Positions 54,197 through 62,368 of a stretch of DNA of 64,000 nt are shown piece by piece. The notes beneath the pieces are model-generated. The model worked only from the letters and a program-made list of their open reading frames with translations. It was not told the origin of the DNA and ran no database searches. The translations under genes and the position numbers were made by a program. How positions within the stretch are numbered: position 1 is the stretch's first letter; the number at the start of each line of letters is the position of its first letter. Origin of the DNA: Amycolatopsis thermophila. GTDB lineage: Bacteria; Actinomycetota; Actinomycetes; Mycobacteriales; Pseudonocardiaceae. The stretch is taken from positions 5,766,001 to 5,830,000 of the forward strand of contig NZ_JAUSUT010000001.1 of the NCBI RefSeq assembly GCF_030814215.1, read 5' to 3'.

Positions 54197-56947
54197 CTAC
54201 TCGGCGCCCGCCGCGACGACGCCGCGCCGCAGCGCCTTGACCGCCTGGGCGGCCGCGTCGCCGACCGGGTCGGCCTTGCCGAGCACGGTCTTGATCTGGT
54301 CGAGCAAGTCGACCACCTGCCGCGACCAGCGCACGAAGTCGCCGGCGGACAGTTCCTGGCCGTTGGCGTCGGCGGCGGTGAGCACCTTTTCGAGTGACTC
54401 GCCGCGCGCCCACCGGTACACCGGCCAGGCGAACCCGGCGTCCGGTTCGCGGGTGCGGTCCAGGCGGTGGCGGCGCTCGTCCTCGGCCAGGTCGGCCCAG
54501 ATCTTCGCGGTCTCCTGCCACGCCTTCGGCACCCCGCCCGCGGGCAGCCGCGGCTCGCCCGGGGAGTCGCGGCGGGCCTCGAACACCAGGGTCGAGACGA
54601 CGGCGGCCAGTTCCGGCGGGGTCAGCCCCTCCCACACGCCGTGCCGGATGCACTCGCTGGCGAGCAGGTCGGATTCGCTGTAGAGGCGGGCCAGGCGGGC
54701 GCCGTGCTCGGTGACGCGGTCCTCGCCCTCGGCGAGGTAGCCGCGCTCGGCCAGCAGCGCGCGGATCCGGTCGAACGCGCGCGCCAGGGAGTGGGTGGTG
54801 GCGGCGACGCGGCGTTCCAGCTGCTCGGTTTCGCCGGCCAGCCGGTGGTAGCGCTCGACCCAGCGGATGTTCGCTTCACGCTCGGCGAGCCCGTGGCACG
54901 GGTGGGAGCGCAGCGCACGGCGCAACGCGGCCAGCTCGCCGTCCTCGTTGGTGCCGGACCGGCGTTTCTGCCGTCCCGGCAAGGCGATGCCGGAGTCGCG
55001 CAGGTGCGAGGCGATGTCGCGGCGCGTCTTGGGTGAGCGCAGCTCGACGTGCTTGGGCAGCTTGATGCGGCCCAGCGGCTCGACGGGAGCGGGAAAGTCC
55101 GACAGCGACAGCGGCCCGGACCACCGGTCCTCGGTCACCACCACGGGGCGCGGCTCGCGCACCGGGTCCAGGCCGGGGTCGATCACCACGGCCAGTCCTG
55201 CGCGCCGACCGGCGGGCACGGCGATGACGTCGCCCTTGCGCAGCTTTTCCAGCGACACCGCGGTGTCGGCGCGGCGCGCCGCGGTGTTCTGCCGGGCCAG
55301 CGCCTTCTCCCGGTCGGAGATCTTCTTGCGCAGGCCGACGTAGTCGAGCATCGCGTCGAAGTCGCCCGTCACGGCCTCGGCGTAGCCCTTGAGCGCCTCG
55401 CGGTTCTTCTCGATCCGGCGGGACAGGCCCACCACCGACCGGTCGGCCTGGAACTGGGCGAAGGACTGTTCCAGCAGCTCACGGGCCTGTTCGTGGCCGA
55501 GCTGGGCGACCAGGTTGATCGCCATGTTGTAGCCGGGCCGGAACGACGAGCGCAGCGGGTAGGTGCGGGTGGAGGCCAGCCCGGCGACCGCCTTGGGATC
55601 CACGCCCGGCTGCCACACCACGACCGCGTGGCCCTCGACGTCGATGCCGCGGCGCCCGGCCCGGCCGGTGAGCTGGGTGTACTCGCCGGGGGTGAGGTCG
55701 ACGTGCGCCTCGCCGTTGTACTTGACCAGCCGCTCCAGCACGACGGTGCGGGCGGGCATGTTGATGCCCAGCGCGAGTGTCTCGGTGGCGAACACGACCT
55801 TGACCAGGCCGCGGACGAACAGTTCCTCGACGGTCTCCTTGAACGCGGGCAGCAGCCCGGCGTGGTGGCCGGCGACGCCGTTCTCCAGCGCCTCGCGCCA
55901 CTCCCAATAGCCGAGCACGCCGAGGTCGCCCTCGGGCAGGTCCTTGGTGCGCGTGTCGACGATGCGCCGCACCTCGGCCGCCTCCTCCGGGGTGTTGAGC
56001 CGCAGCCCGGAGCGGGTGACCTGGCCGACGGCGGCGTCGCAGCCGGCCCGGGAGAAGATGAACACGATCGCCGGGAGCAGCCCGGCCGCGTCCAGGCGGC
56101 TGATCATGTCCACGCGGGACGGGGGCCGGAACCGGGGGCCGCGCGAGTACTGGCGCCCGCCCCGGCCGCGCCGCAGCGCCGCGGGGGCGTGCATGCGGCC
56201 GACCTCCTCCACGCGCCGCAGCAGCCCGGGGTTCATCCGCAGCTCGCCGTCGGAGCCGTCGTCGGCGAACAGGTCGAGCAGGCGGTTGCCGACCATCATG
56301 TGCTGCCACAGCGGGACGGGCCGGTGCTCGTCGACGACCACGGTGGTGTCGCCGCGCACGGTGACCAGCCATTCGCCGAACTCCTCGGCGTTGGACACCG
56401 TGGCGGACAGGCCCACCACGCGCACGTACTCGGGCAGGTGCAGGATCACCTCTTCCCACACCGCGCCGCGGAACCGGTCGGCGAGGTAGTGGATCTCGTC
56501 CATCACCACGTAACCGAGGTCGTCGAGGGCCGAGGAGCCCGCGTAGAGCATGTTGCGCAGGACCTCGGTGGTCATCACGACGATCTGGGCGTTGCCGTTG
56601 ATCGAGGTGTCGCCGGTGAGCAGGCCCACGGTGCCGGCGCCGTAGCGGTCCACCAGGTCGCCGTACTTCTGGTTGGACAGCGCCTTGATCGGGGTGGTGT
56701 AGAAGCACTTGCGGCCCTCGGCGAGCGCGAGGTGGACGGCGAACTCGCCGACCACGGTCTTGCCGGCGCCGGTGGGCGCGCACACCAGCACGCCGTGGCC
56801 GTCCTCCAGGGCGCGGCAGCCGCGGATCTGGAAGTCGTCGAACCCGAAGGCGGCCTCGTCGGCGAACCGGGTCAGCTGGGGGTACTGGGCGCGGCGCTTG
56901 GAAGCCTGGTAGGCCTCGGCCGGCGACACGGAAGGGCGAGGGGCCAC
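54197..56947 (-). CDS. helY: Ski2-like DEAD/DExH RNA helicase HelY
   Basis: A 916-residue helicase from GTG. Walker A CAPTGAGKTVVGEF near 55-62, DExH box DEIHYLADRFRG, SAT motif GLSATVSNAEEF, and motif VI QLTGRAGRRGID. A DSHCT domain closes the C-terminus. HelY/Mtr4-like helicases unwind RNA for processing or decay. Between helicase motifs IV and VI come GVAGHHAGLLPAFKE and TETLALGINMPARTVV. First in the conserved set helY - lipid kinase - tatC - tatA - pafC - pafB read right to left on this strand. Confidence 0.96.
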   Translation of the reverse strand: MAPRPSVSPAEAYQASKRRAQYPQLTRFADEAAFGFDDFQIRGCRALEDGHGVLVCAPTGAGKTVVGEFAVHLALAEGRKCFYTTPIKALSNQKYGDLVDRYGAGTVGLLTGDTSINGNAQIVVMTTEVLRNMLYAGSSALDDLGYVVMDEIHYLADRFRGAVWEEVILHLPEYVRVVGLSATVSNAEEFGEWLVTVRGDTTVVVDEHRPVPLWQHMMVGNRLLDLFADDGSDGELRMNPGLLRRVEEVGRMHAPAALRRGRGGRQYSRGPRFRPPSRVDMISRLDAAGLLPAIVFIFSRAGCDAAVGQVTRSGLRLNTPEEAAEVRRIVDTRTKDLPEGDLGVLGYWEWREALENGVAGHHAGLLPAFKETVEELFVRGLVKVVFATETLALGINMPARTVVLERLVKYNGEAHVDLTPGEYTQLTGRAGRRGIDVEGHAVVVWQPGVDPKAVAGLASTRTYPLRSSFRPGYNMAINLVAQLGHEQARELLEQSFAQFQADRSVVGLSRRIEKNREALKGYAEAVTGDFDAMLDYVGLRKKISDREKALARQNTAARRADTAVSLEKLRKGDVIAVPAGRRAGLAVVIDPGLDPVREPRPVVVTEDRWSGPLSLSDFPAPVEPLGRIKLPKHVELRSPKTRRDIASHLRDSGIALPGRQKRRSGTNEDGELAALRRALRSHPCHGLAEREANIRWVERYHRLAGETEQLERRVAATTHSLARAFDRIRALLAERGYLAEGEDRVTEHGARLARLYSESDLLASECIRHGVWEGLTPPELAAVVSTLVFEARRDSPGEPRLPAGGVPKAWQETAKIWADLAEDERRHRLDRTREPDAGFAWPVYRWARGESLEKVLTAADANGQELSAGDFVRWSRQVVDLLDQIKTVLGKADPVGDAAAQAVKALRRGVVAAGAE

Positions 56948-56993
56948 CTTGCCAGGGTGTCACATCCCGTGTCCGCGTCGCATGCGGCGGGTG

Positions 56994-57851
56994 TCATCCC
57001 AGGACAGTGAGCGCGCCGGGCTCGCACCGCGCGGTGACCGTACGCGCCGAGAGCATCTCGCCGTCGGCGCACAGGGGCCAGCCGGTGGCCTCGATCCGCA
57101 CCTCGCGGGCGCGCAGGGTGCGCACGGCGGGGTGGCGCAGGTGCCGGCCGTGGCGCAGGCCGGGCATGATCCGCAGCAGGTCGGCGCGGGTGGCGTGGCC
57201 GACGACGGTGATGTCGAACAGTCCGTCGCCCGGGTCGGCGCCGGGGCAGATCCGCATGCCGGCGCCGTAGCAGCTGGTGTTGCCGATCGCGATGAGAGTG
57301 GCGTCGAGGGCGAGGTGCTCGGTGTCGGCGGTGAGGGTGACCGGGCGGGCCCGGAACGCGGCGAGTTCGGCCAGGACGGCGAGGTCGTAGCGGTGCGGTC
57401 CGGGCGGCCACGTCAGGCGGGCGGCGCGGGCGTTGACCGCGGCGTCGAAGCCGGTGCACAGGACGGTGGCGAACCAGGTGCCGTCGACGTGGCCGAGGTC
57501 GACGCTGCGGTGGCGGCGCTCCCGCAACGCGCCCAGCACCGCGTCGACGGCGCGCATCGGGTCGAGGGGGACGCCGAGGCCGCGGGCGAGGTCGTTGCCG
57601 GTGCCGGCGGGGACGAGCCCGAGCGGGGTGCCGGTCGCGGCGCAGAACTGCACCGCGTGGTGCACGGCGCCGTCGCCACCGAGGACGACGAGCGCGTCGA
57701 GCCCCTCGGGCAGGGACGACGGGGACGCGGTGCCGAGCAGCTCCAGCCGGTCCACGCCGGTGCGCAGGCGGTCGGCCACGGTGCCGGCGATCCTGGCCGC
57801 CGCACCGCGGCCGGTGTCGGGGTGGACGGCCAGTGCCGCGCGGATACCCAT
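56994..57851 (-). CDS. diacylglycerol kinase-fold lipid kinase
   Basis: A 285-residue protein starting MGIRAALAVHPDTGRGAAAR. The nucleotide loop VVLGGDGAVHHAVQ (~73-86), VPAGTGNDLARGLG and the C-terminal lid (WPLCADGEML) match the DAGK/sphingosine-kinase-like family, which in mycobacteria includes lipid kinases for phosphatidic acid or phosphatidylinositol-mannoside supply. An added N-terminal start at 57911 is less likely. Located between helY and tatC. Confidence 0.9.
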   Translation of the reverse strand: MGIRAALAVHPDTGRGAAARIAGTVADRLRTGVDRLELLGTASPSSLPEGLDALVVLGGDGAVHHAVQFCAATGTPLGLVPAGTGNDLARGLGVPLDPMRAVDAVLGALRERRHRSVDLGHVDGTWFATVLCTGFDAAVNARAARLTWPPGPHRYDLAVLAELAAFRARPVTLTADTEHLALDATLIAIGNTSCYGAGMRICPGADPGDGLFDITVVGHATRADLLRIMPGLRHGRHLRHPAVRTLRAREVRIEATGWPLCADGEMLSARTVTARCEPGALTVLG

Positions 57852-58007
57852 CGTGGACGGCCGGTTCAGGTCGTGGTCCCGAAGCGGCGGAGCCGTTCGC
57901 GCGCCCCGCACCGCGGCGGTGCCTCGCGAACGCGGTGCCGAGGTGGTGAACCGGCGCTCAGGACGCCCACCACCGGTGCCGCCACCCGAACCAAGTCAGC
58001 GCACGTC

Positions 58008-58958
58008 CTAGGTCACGTCCTCGGTCGTGGGTTTGCCCGGCGTCTCCTCGTCGAGGGTGCTGGGTGTGTAGTCGAACGGTGCGGCCTCGTCGTCGGCCAG
58101 GTTGTCCCAGCCCTCGTCCCGGCGGGTGCGTTCCTTGCGCCGGTCGTGGACGCGCGCGATCTGGATCGCGAGCTCGAACAGCAGCGTCAGCGCACCGGCC
58201 AGCGCCAGCATCGAGAACGGGTCCGACCCGGGCGTGGCGAACGCGGCGAAGACGAACAGGATGAAGACGATGCCGCGGCGCCACTTCTTCAGCTGCTCGT
58301 ACTTGACCACGCCGACGAAGTTCAGCATGACCACCAGCAGCGGCAGCTCGAAGCTGACCCCGAAGATGATCAGCAGCGACAGCACGAACGAGATGTACTT
58401 GTCACCGGTGAGGCCGGTGATGAAGAAGTCGTTGCCGAAGCCGGTCAGCAGCTGCAGGGCGTGCGGGATGAGCAGGTAGGCGATGACCGCGCCACCGGCG
58501 AACAGCACGCTCGCGAAGCCGACGAACGTCAGCGCGTACCTGCGCTCCTTCGAGTACAGGCCGGGGGCGATGAACGCCCACAGCTGGTACAGCCACAGCG
58601 GCGAGGTGAGGACCGCGCCACCGGCGAGGCCGACCTTCAGCTGGATCATGAAGGCCTCGAACGGCACGGTCTGCAGCAGGTAACAGCCGGTGCCGTTGCC
58701 GCTGCCCAGCCGTCGTTGCGGCGGGATCGCGCAGTACGGGTCGTTGATGATGCTGCCGAGCGACGGGACCGGCCCCAGCCTCGTCTGGAACCAGATGAAG
58801 CCGAAGATCCCGCCGGCGATCACGGCGAGCAGTGCCCACCCGAGCCGGCGCCGGAACTCGTAGATGTGCTCGATGAGCGTCATCGTGCCGTCGGGGTTGA
58901 GCCGGCGGCTGCGCTTGCGCCGCCGGTCCCTCCGGCTCGTGGGGGCGGAGTCCGCCAC
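58008..58958 (-). CDS. tatC: twin-arginine translocase subunit TatC
   Basis: A 316-residue membrane protein with six helices. MTLIEHIYEFRRRLGWALLA is the canonical N-terminal FRxR signature, and the conserved FEAFMIQLKVGLAGGAVLTSPLW is present; a GxxFELPLL-type segment is VSFELPLLVVMLNF. The C-terminal tail (KERTRRDEGWDNLADDEAAP) is acidic. TatC recognises twin-arginine signals of folded cofactor proteins. tatA lies 19 bp upstream. Confidence 0.96.
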   Translation of the reverse strand: MADSAPTSRRDRRRKRSRRLNPDGTMTLIEHIYEFRRRLGWALLAVIAGGIFGFIWFQTRLGPVPSLGSIINDPYCAIPPQRRLGSGNGTGCYLLQTVPFEAFMIQLKVGLAGGAVLTSPLWLYQLWAFIAPGLYSKERRYALTFVGFASVLFAGGAVIAYLLIPHALQLLTGFGNDFFITGLTGDKYISFVLSLLIIFGVSFELPLLVVMLNFVGVVKYEQLKKWRRGIVFILFVFAAFATPGSDPFSMLALAGALTLLFELAIQIARVHDRRKERTRRDEGWDNLADDEAAPFDYTPSTLDEETPGKPTTEDVT

Positions 58959-58977
58959 GACAGGCTCCGTCCTCGCC

Positions 58978-59286
58978 TCAGCTGGCGTGCTTGTGCGCCT
59001 GGTCGGCCTTGTCCGCCGCCTGCTGCTTCTTCAGCTCGTCCAGCTGCTTCTGCAGCTGCGCGACCTGGTCGTCAGCGGTGTCCACCCGCACCTCGGAGGC
59101 CGCGATCTGCTTGCTCTCGGGCCCGGTGGCCTTGTCCTCGTCGCGGAGGTCCTTGGTCTCGGCCTTGAAGATCTTCATGGACTTGCCGATGGACCGCGCG
59201 GCGTCGGGCAGGCGCTTCGCGCCGAACAGCAGGACCACGACGAGCACCAGGATGATCAAGTGCCACGGCTGCAACCCGTTCAGCAT
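58978..59286 (-). CDS. tatA: twin-arginine translocase subunit TatA
   Basis: A 102-residue protein starting [28 protein letters not shown]: short membrane helix, FGxKRLPD hinge, then an amphipathic helix ([17 protein letters not shown]) and a coiled-coil, Lys/Gln-rich tail. It forms the translocation pore of the Tat system. Its start codon overlaps the stop of the upstream small membrane gene (TGATG), so they are co-translated. Confidence 0.96.
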   Translation of the reverse strand: MLNGLQPWHLIILVLVVVLLFGAKRLPDAARSIGKSMKIFKAETKDLRDEDKATGPESKQIAASEVRVDTADDQVAQLQKQLDELKKQQAADKADQAHKHAS

Positions 59287-59531
59287 CAGTGGCCTCCTTC
59301 CTTGCTTGTGACCAATGCTACTTGCTCGGAGGCGGGACGCCGCCGTTGACCGATCGCGACGCGCAGACCGGCCGACCGGGCCTTGAGCAGCCCGGTGCGG
59401 TCGGCAACGCTCGCCGTCACCATGCTCGACGTCCGCTTGAACCGGCGCAAGACCCCGAATGTCCGGATCAGGACAACACTGAGCACGATCACTCCGACGG
59501 CGGCGAGCACGATGCTCGGCAGGTACGACAC
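59286..59531 (-). CDS. small membrane protein of the tat operon
   Basis: An 81-residue protein starting [22 protein letters not shown]: one membrane helix, a basic amphipathic segment ([19 protein letters not shown]) and a charged tail. It sits between pafC and tatA in the same direction; single-helix proteins in this position are common in Pseudonocardiales but have no assigned role. Could be a Tat accessory or a remnant of a TatB-like protein. Confidence 0.75.
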   Translation of the reverse strand: MSYLPSIVLAAVGVIVLSVVLIRTFGVLRRFKRTSSMVTASVADRTGLLKARSAGLRVAIGQRRRPASEQVALVTSKEGGH

Positions 59532-59540
59532 GCGATCACC

Positions 59541-60521
59541 CTACTGGCCCAAGGTGGCCGGGAGGTGACGTGCCCTTTCCAGTGCGGCGGCCGCCCGGCT
59601 ACGCACCGCATCGGCCAGTCCGGGCGGGCTTTCCACCCGCGCGTCGCCGCCCAGGCCCATCACCAGACGCACCATCCAGGACTCGTCGCCGTACCGCATC
59701 CGCACCCGCAGGCGCCCGCCGTCGAGCTCGCCGAGCTCCTCGCACGGGTAGTACTCGGCGACCCAGCGGGCGTCGGGTTCGAGGACGAGGACGGCCTCGG
59801 GCTGATCGGGGCGGGCGCGGAACACGCCGTCGGAGATGTCGGTGGGCCGTGCGGCCGGCGGCGGCGCGGCGGGCTCGTCGAGGACGGCGACCTCGTCGAT
59901 GCGGTCCAGGCGGAACAGCCGCACGCCCTCGGCGCGGCGGCACCACGCCTCGAGGTAGCCGACGGCCTGCACGATCAGCAGCCGCATCGGGTCGACCGTG
60001 CGCTCGGTGATCTGGTCGCGGGAGGCGGTGTAGTAGCGGATCCGCAGGGCCCGCCCGGCGCGCAGGGCGTTCTGCACGACCCGCCGGGTGGCGGCGGTGC
60101 GCTCGCCCTCGCGCACGGCCAGTCCGACCACCACGCCGGAGGGCTGGGCCTGCCCGGCGGCCGCCTCGATCTTGGCGATCGCGCGGTGCACCGCGTCGGT
60201 GTCGACCACCCCGGGGGTCTCGGCCACCGCGCGCAGCGCGACCAGCAGCGCCGTCGCCTCGCCGCCGGTGAGCCGCAACGGCCGGTTCATGCCCGCGTCG
60301 AAGGTGACCGTGACGGTGTCGCCCTCGAAGGACAGGTCGATCAGGTCACCCGGACCGTAGCCGGGGAGCCCGCACATCCACAGCAGCTCCAGGTCGCGGC
60401 GCAGCTGGCGGGCGGTGACTCCGAAGTCGCGGGCCGCGTCCTCGATGCGGATGCCGGGGCGCGCCAGCAGGTAGGGCACCAGCGCGAGCAGCCGCGGCAT
60501 GCGGCCGGTGGTTCCGCTCAT
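59541..60521 (-). CDS. pafC: WYL-domain regulator PafC
   Basis: A 326-residue protein with an N-terminal helix-turn-helix (LLARPGIRIEDAARDFGVTARQLRRDLE), a WYL domain in the middle (ALRIRYYTASRDQITERTVDP, AVGYLEAWCRRAEGVRLFRL) and a WCX C-terminal part. PafB and PafC form a heterodimer that activates RecA-independent DNA-damage genes in mycobacteria. ATG overlaps pafB stop (ATGA). Confidence 0.95.
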   Translation of the reverse strand: MSGTTGRMPRLLALVPYLLARPGIRIEDAARDFGVTARQLRRDLELLWMCGLPGYGPGDLIDLSFEGDTVTVTFDAGMNRPLRLTGGEATALLVALRAVAETPGVVDTDAVHRAIAKIEAAAGQAQPSGVVVGLAVREGERTAATRRVVQNALRAGRALRIRYYTASRDQITERTVDPMRLLIVQAVGYLEAWCRRAEGVRLFRLDRIDEVAVLDEPAAPPPAARPTDISDGVFRARPDQPEAVLVLEPDARWVAEYYPCEELGELDGGRLRVRMRYGDESWMVRLVMGLGGDARVESPPGLADAVRSRAAAALERARHLPATLGQ

Positions 60522-61498
60522 CGGCGCACCTCGTGGTGCAGGATCGACTCCAGCCGCCCGCGCACCGCCTTGGCGAGCACGTCCGGCTCCAGCACCAGCA
60601 CGTCCGGGCCGTGCCCGGCGATCCAGTCCGCGGCGCTTTCCGGGAAGTACAGGTCGATCTCGGCGAGGTCGCCCGCCACACCGTCGACCGTGAGCCGGCC
60701 GGTGAGCCGGGCGCGGCGGCGCACCCCGGCCGCGCGGTGGTCGGCGATCCACAGCTTCGCGGTGGTGACCGGGGACGGGTCGGGGTCGTTCGCGCCGGCG
60801 ATCAGCTCCAGCAGGTTGACGTTGTCCGGCCGCTCGACCTCACCCGGCGCACCGGCGGTGCGCACGTCGCCGACGATGCGGGAGAGCCGGAAGCAGCGGG
60901 GCGCGCCGCGGTCCCGGTCGTGACCCACGACGTACCAGCGGGCGCGCCAGGACACCACACCCCACGGTTCGAGGGTGCGGGTCAGCCGTTCCGCGGAGCC
61001 GGAGCGGCGGTAGGAGAACTGGACCGGCCGGCGGTCCTGCACGGCGGCCACCAGCGGGGTGAAGGCCGGTTCGGCGCGGACGCGGGACTCCACGACCGGC
61101 GGCTCGGTGTGGTCGACGTCGACACCGGCGGCGCGCAGTTTGACCAGCGCACCCTGGGCCTGACCGGTCATCTCCGGCGAGTCCCACAGCCGGACCGCGA
61201 GCCCGACCGCCGCCGCCTCGTCGGGGGCCAGCTCGATCTCGCCGAGCTCGTAGTCGCGGCGGGCGATGCGATAACCCTCGGCCGGGTCGAACGCCGAGTT
61301 GCGGCCCGTCTCCAGCGGGATCCCCAGCTCACGCAGCTCGGTCTTGTCCCGCTCGAACATGCGGGAGAAGGCCTCGTCGCTCACGGCGTCGGCGTATCCG
61401 GGCACGATCCCGCGAATCCGGTCAGCGGTCAGGTACTGCCGGGTCGACAGCAGAGCGAGCACCAGGTTGACCAGGCGCTCGGCGCGGGCGGTGGACAC
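60518..61498 (-). CDS. pafB: WYL-domain regulator PafB
   Basis: A 326-residue homologue of PafC starting MSTARAERLVNLVLALLSTRQYLTA with its own helix-turn-helix and a WYL domain (PVQFSYRRSGSAERLTRTLE, ARWYVVGHDRDRGAPRCFRL). First gene of the pafBC-tat-helY set. In proteasome-containing actinobacteria pafA lies upstream of pafBC; here, a TetR gene is found instead, so pafA/prcBA are elsewhere or absent. Confidence 0.95.
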   Translation of the reverse strand: MSTARAERLVNLVLALLSTRQYLTADRIRGIVPGYADAVSDEAFSRMFERDKTELRELGIPLETGRNSAFDPAEGYRIARRDYELGEIELAPDEAAAVGLAVRLWDSPEMTGQAQGALVKLRAAGVDVDHTEPPVVESRVRAEPAFTPLVAAVQDRRPVQFSYRRSGSAERLTRTLEPWGVVSWRARWYVVGHDRDRGAPRCFRLSRIVGDVRTAGAPGEVERPDNVNLLELIAGANDPDPSPVTTAKLWIADHRAAGVRRRARLTGRLTVDGVAGDLAEIDLYFPESAADWIAGHGPDVLVLEPDVLAKAVRGRLESILHHEVRR

Positions 61499-61601
61499 GC
61501 GACAACAGTAGCTCGCACTGGTGATCGAATCCCCCAGGACCGCCCCGGCGCGCCCGGTTATGTCACGAGATGCCCATCCGTGCCGCGGCCAGACGCGGAT
61601 T

Positions 61602-62285
61602 TCAGTGGGCGCGGACGATCGCGCGGATGCGGTCGCGCAGGCGCTCGGACAGCACCGTGCCGCCCAGGCCTTCGCCGATGACCTCCATGGTGCGTTCCAG
61701 GGCCAGCTCCCGGTCGGCGGGCGGCGCGGCGGCCAGCGGGCCGTCCAGGTGGAGCATCACCAGGCCGTGGACCGCCGCCCACGCGGACATCTCGGCCATC
61801 GGCCGCCGCCGCTCGGGCAGGTACCCGACCTCGGCGAGGTTGTCGATCTCGGCGACCAGCTTGCGGAACGGCGCGGCCGCGTCCAGGTCCGGCAGCGGCG
61901 GCAGCGCGGACAGCCCGCCGGTGAACGCCGTGCGGAACAGGCCCGGCTCGGCCAGCGCGAACGTGAAGTAGCCGCGCCCCAACGCGGCGAGCCGGCTCAG
62001 GCCGCGCTCCACCGGGTCGTCGAGGGGGCCGAGGCTGTCCAGCGCCGCGGTCATCGACCGGGCCAGTTCCTCCAGCGCGCGCTCCTTCACCGCTGCCAGC
62101 AGCGCCTCGTGCCCGGCGAAGTGCCGGTAGGCGGCGGTCGGGGTGACGCCCACCGCCCGCGCGGCCGCCCGGATGGTGACCGCGGCGGGGCCGCCGGCCC
62201 GGGCCAGTTCCGCGGCCGCCCGCACGAGGGCGTTGCGGAGATCGCCGTGGTGGTAGCCCGTTCGAACGGGCGCTGAGGAACTCAC
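61602..62285 (-). CDS. TetR/AcrR family regulator
   Basis: A 227-residue regulator from GTG (VSSSAPVRTGYHHGDLRNALV). Helix-turn-helix: VTIRAAARAVGVTPTAAYRHFAGHEALLAAV. The WHG-type C-domain has FRTAFTGGLS and WAAVHGLVMLHLDGPLAA. Divergent from the MmpL-type transporter by 83 bp and its likely repressor. The gene contains the 38-bp repeat shared with 49188-49225. Confidence 0.92.
   Translation of the reverse strand: MSSSAPVRTGYHHGDLRNALVRAAAELARAGGPAAVTIRAAARAVGVTPTAAYRHFAGHEALLAAVKERALEELARSMTAALDSLGPLDDPVERGLSRLAALGRGYFTFALAEPGLFRTAFTGGLSALPPLPDLDAAAPFRKLVAEIDNLAEVGYLPERRRPMAEMSAWAAVHGLVMLHLDGPLAAAPPADRELALERTMEVIGEGLGGTVLSERLRDRIRAIVRAH
62068..62105. repeat. 38-bp exact repeat, copy 2
   Basis: Identical to 49188-49225 in the same orientation, here inside the TetR gene where it encodes the helix after the recognition helix (LLAAVKERALEE). 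As this matches ordinary TetR architecture, this copy is probably the native one. Confidence 0.75.
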
Positions 62286-62368
62286 AGGGTGATGTTGACA
62301 CCCGTACACATCAGTGGCAAGTTGACGGCCGCAAAGTTTACGCCTGCCAACTTCCATGGGAGGGCGCC

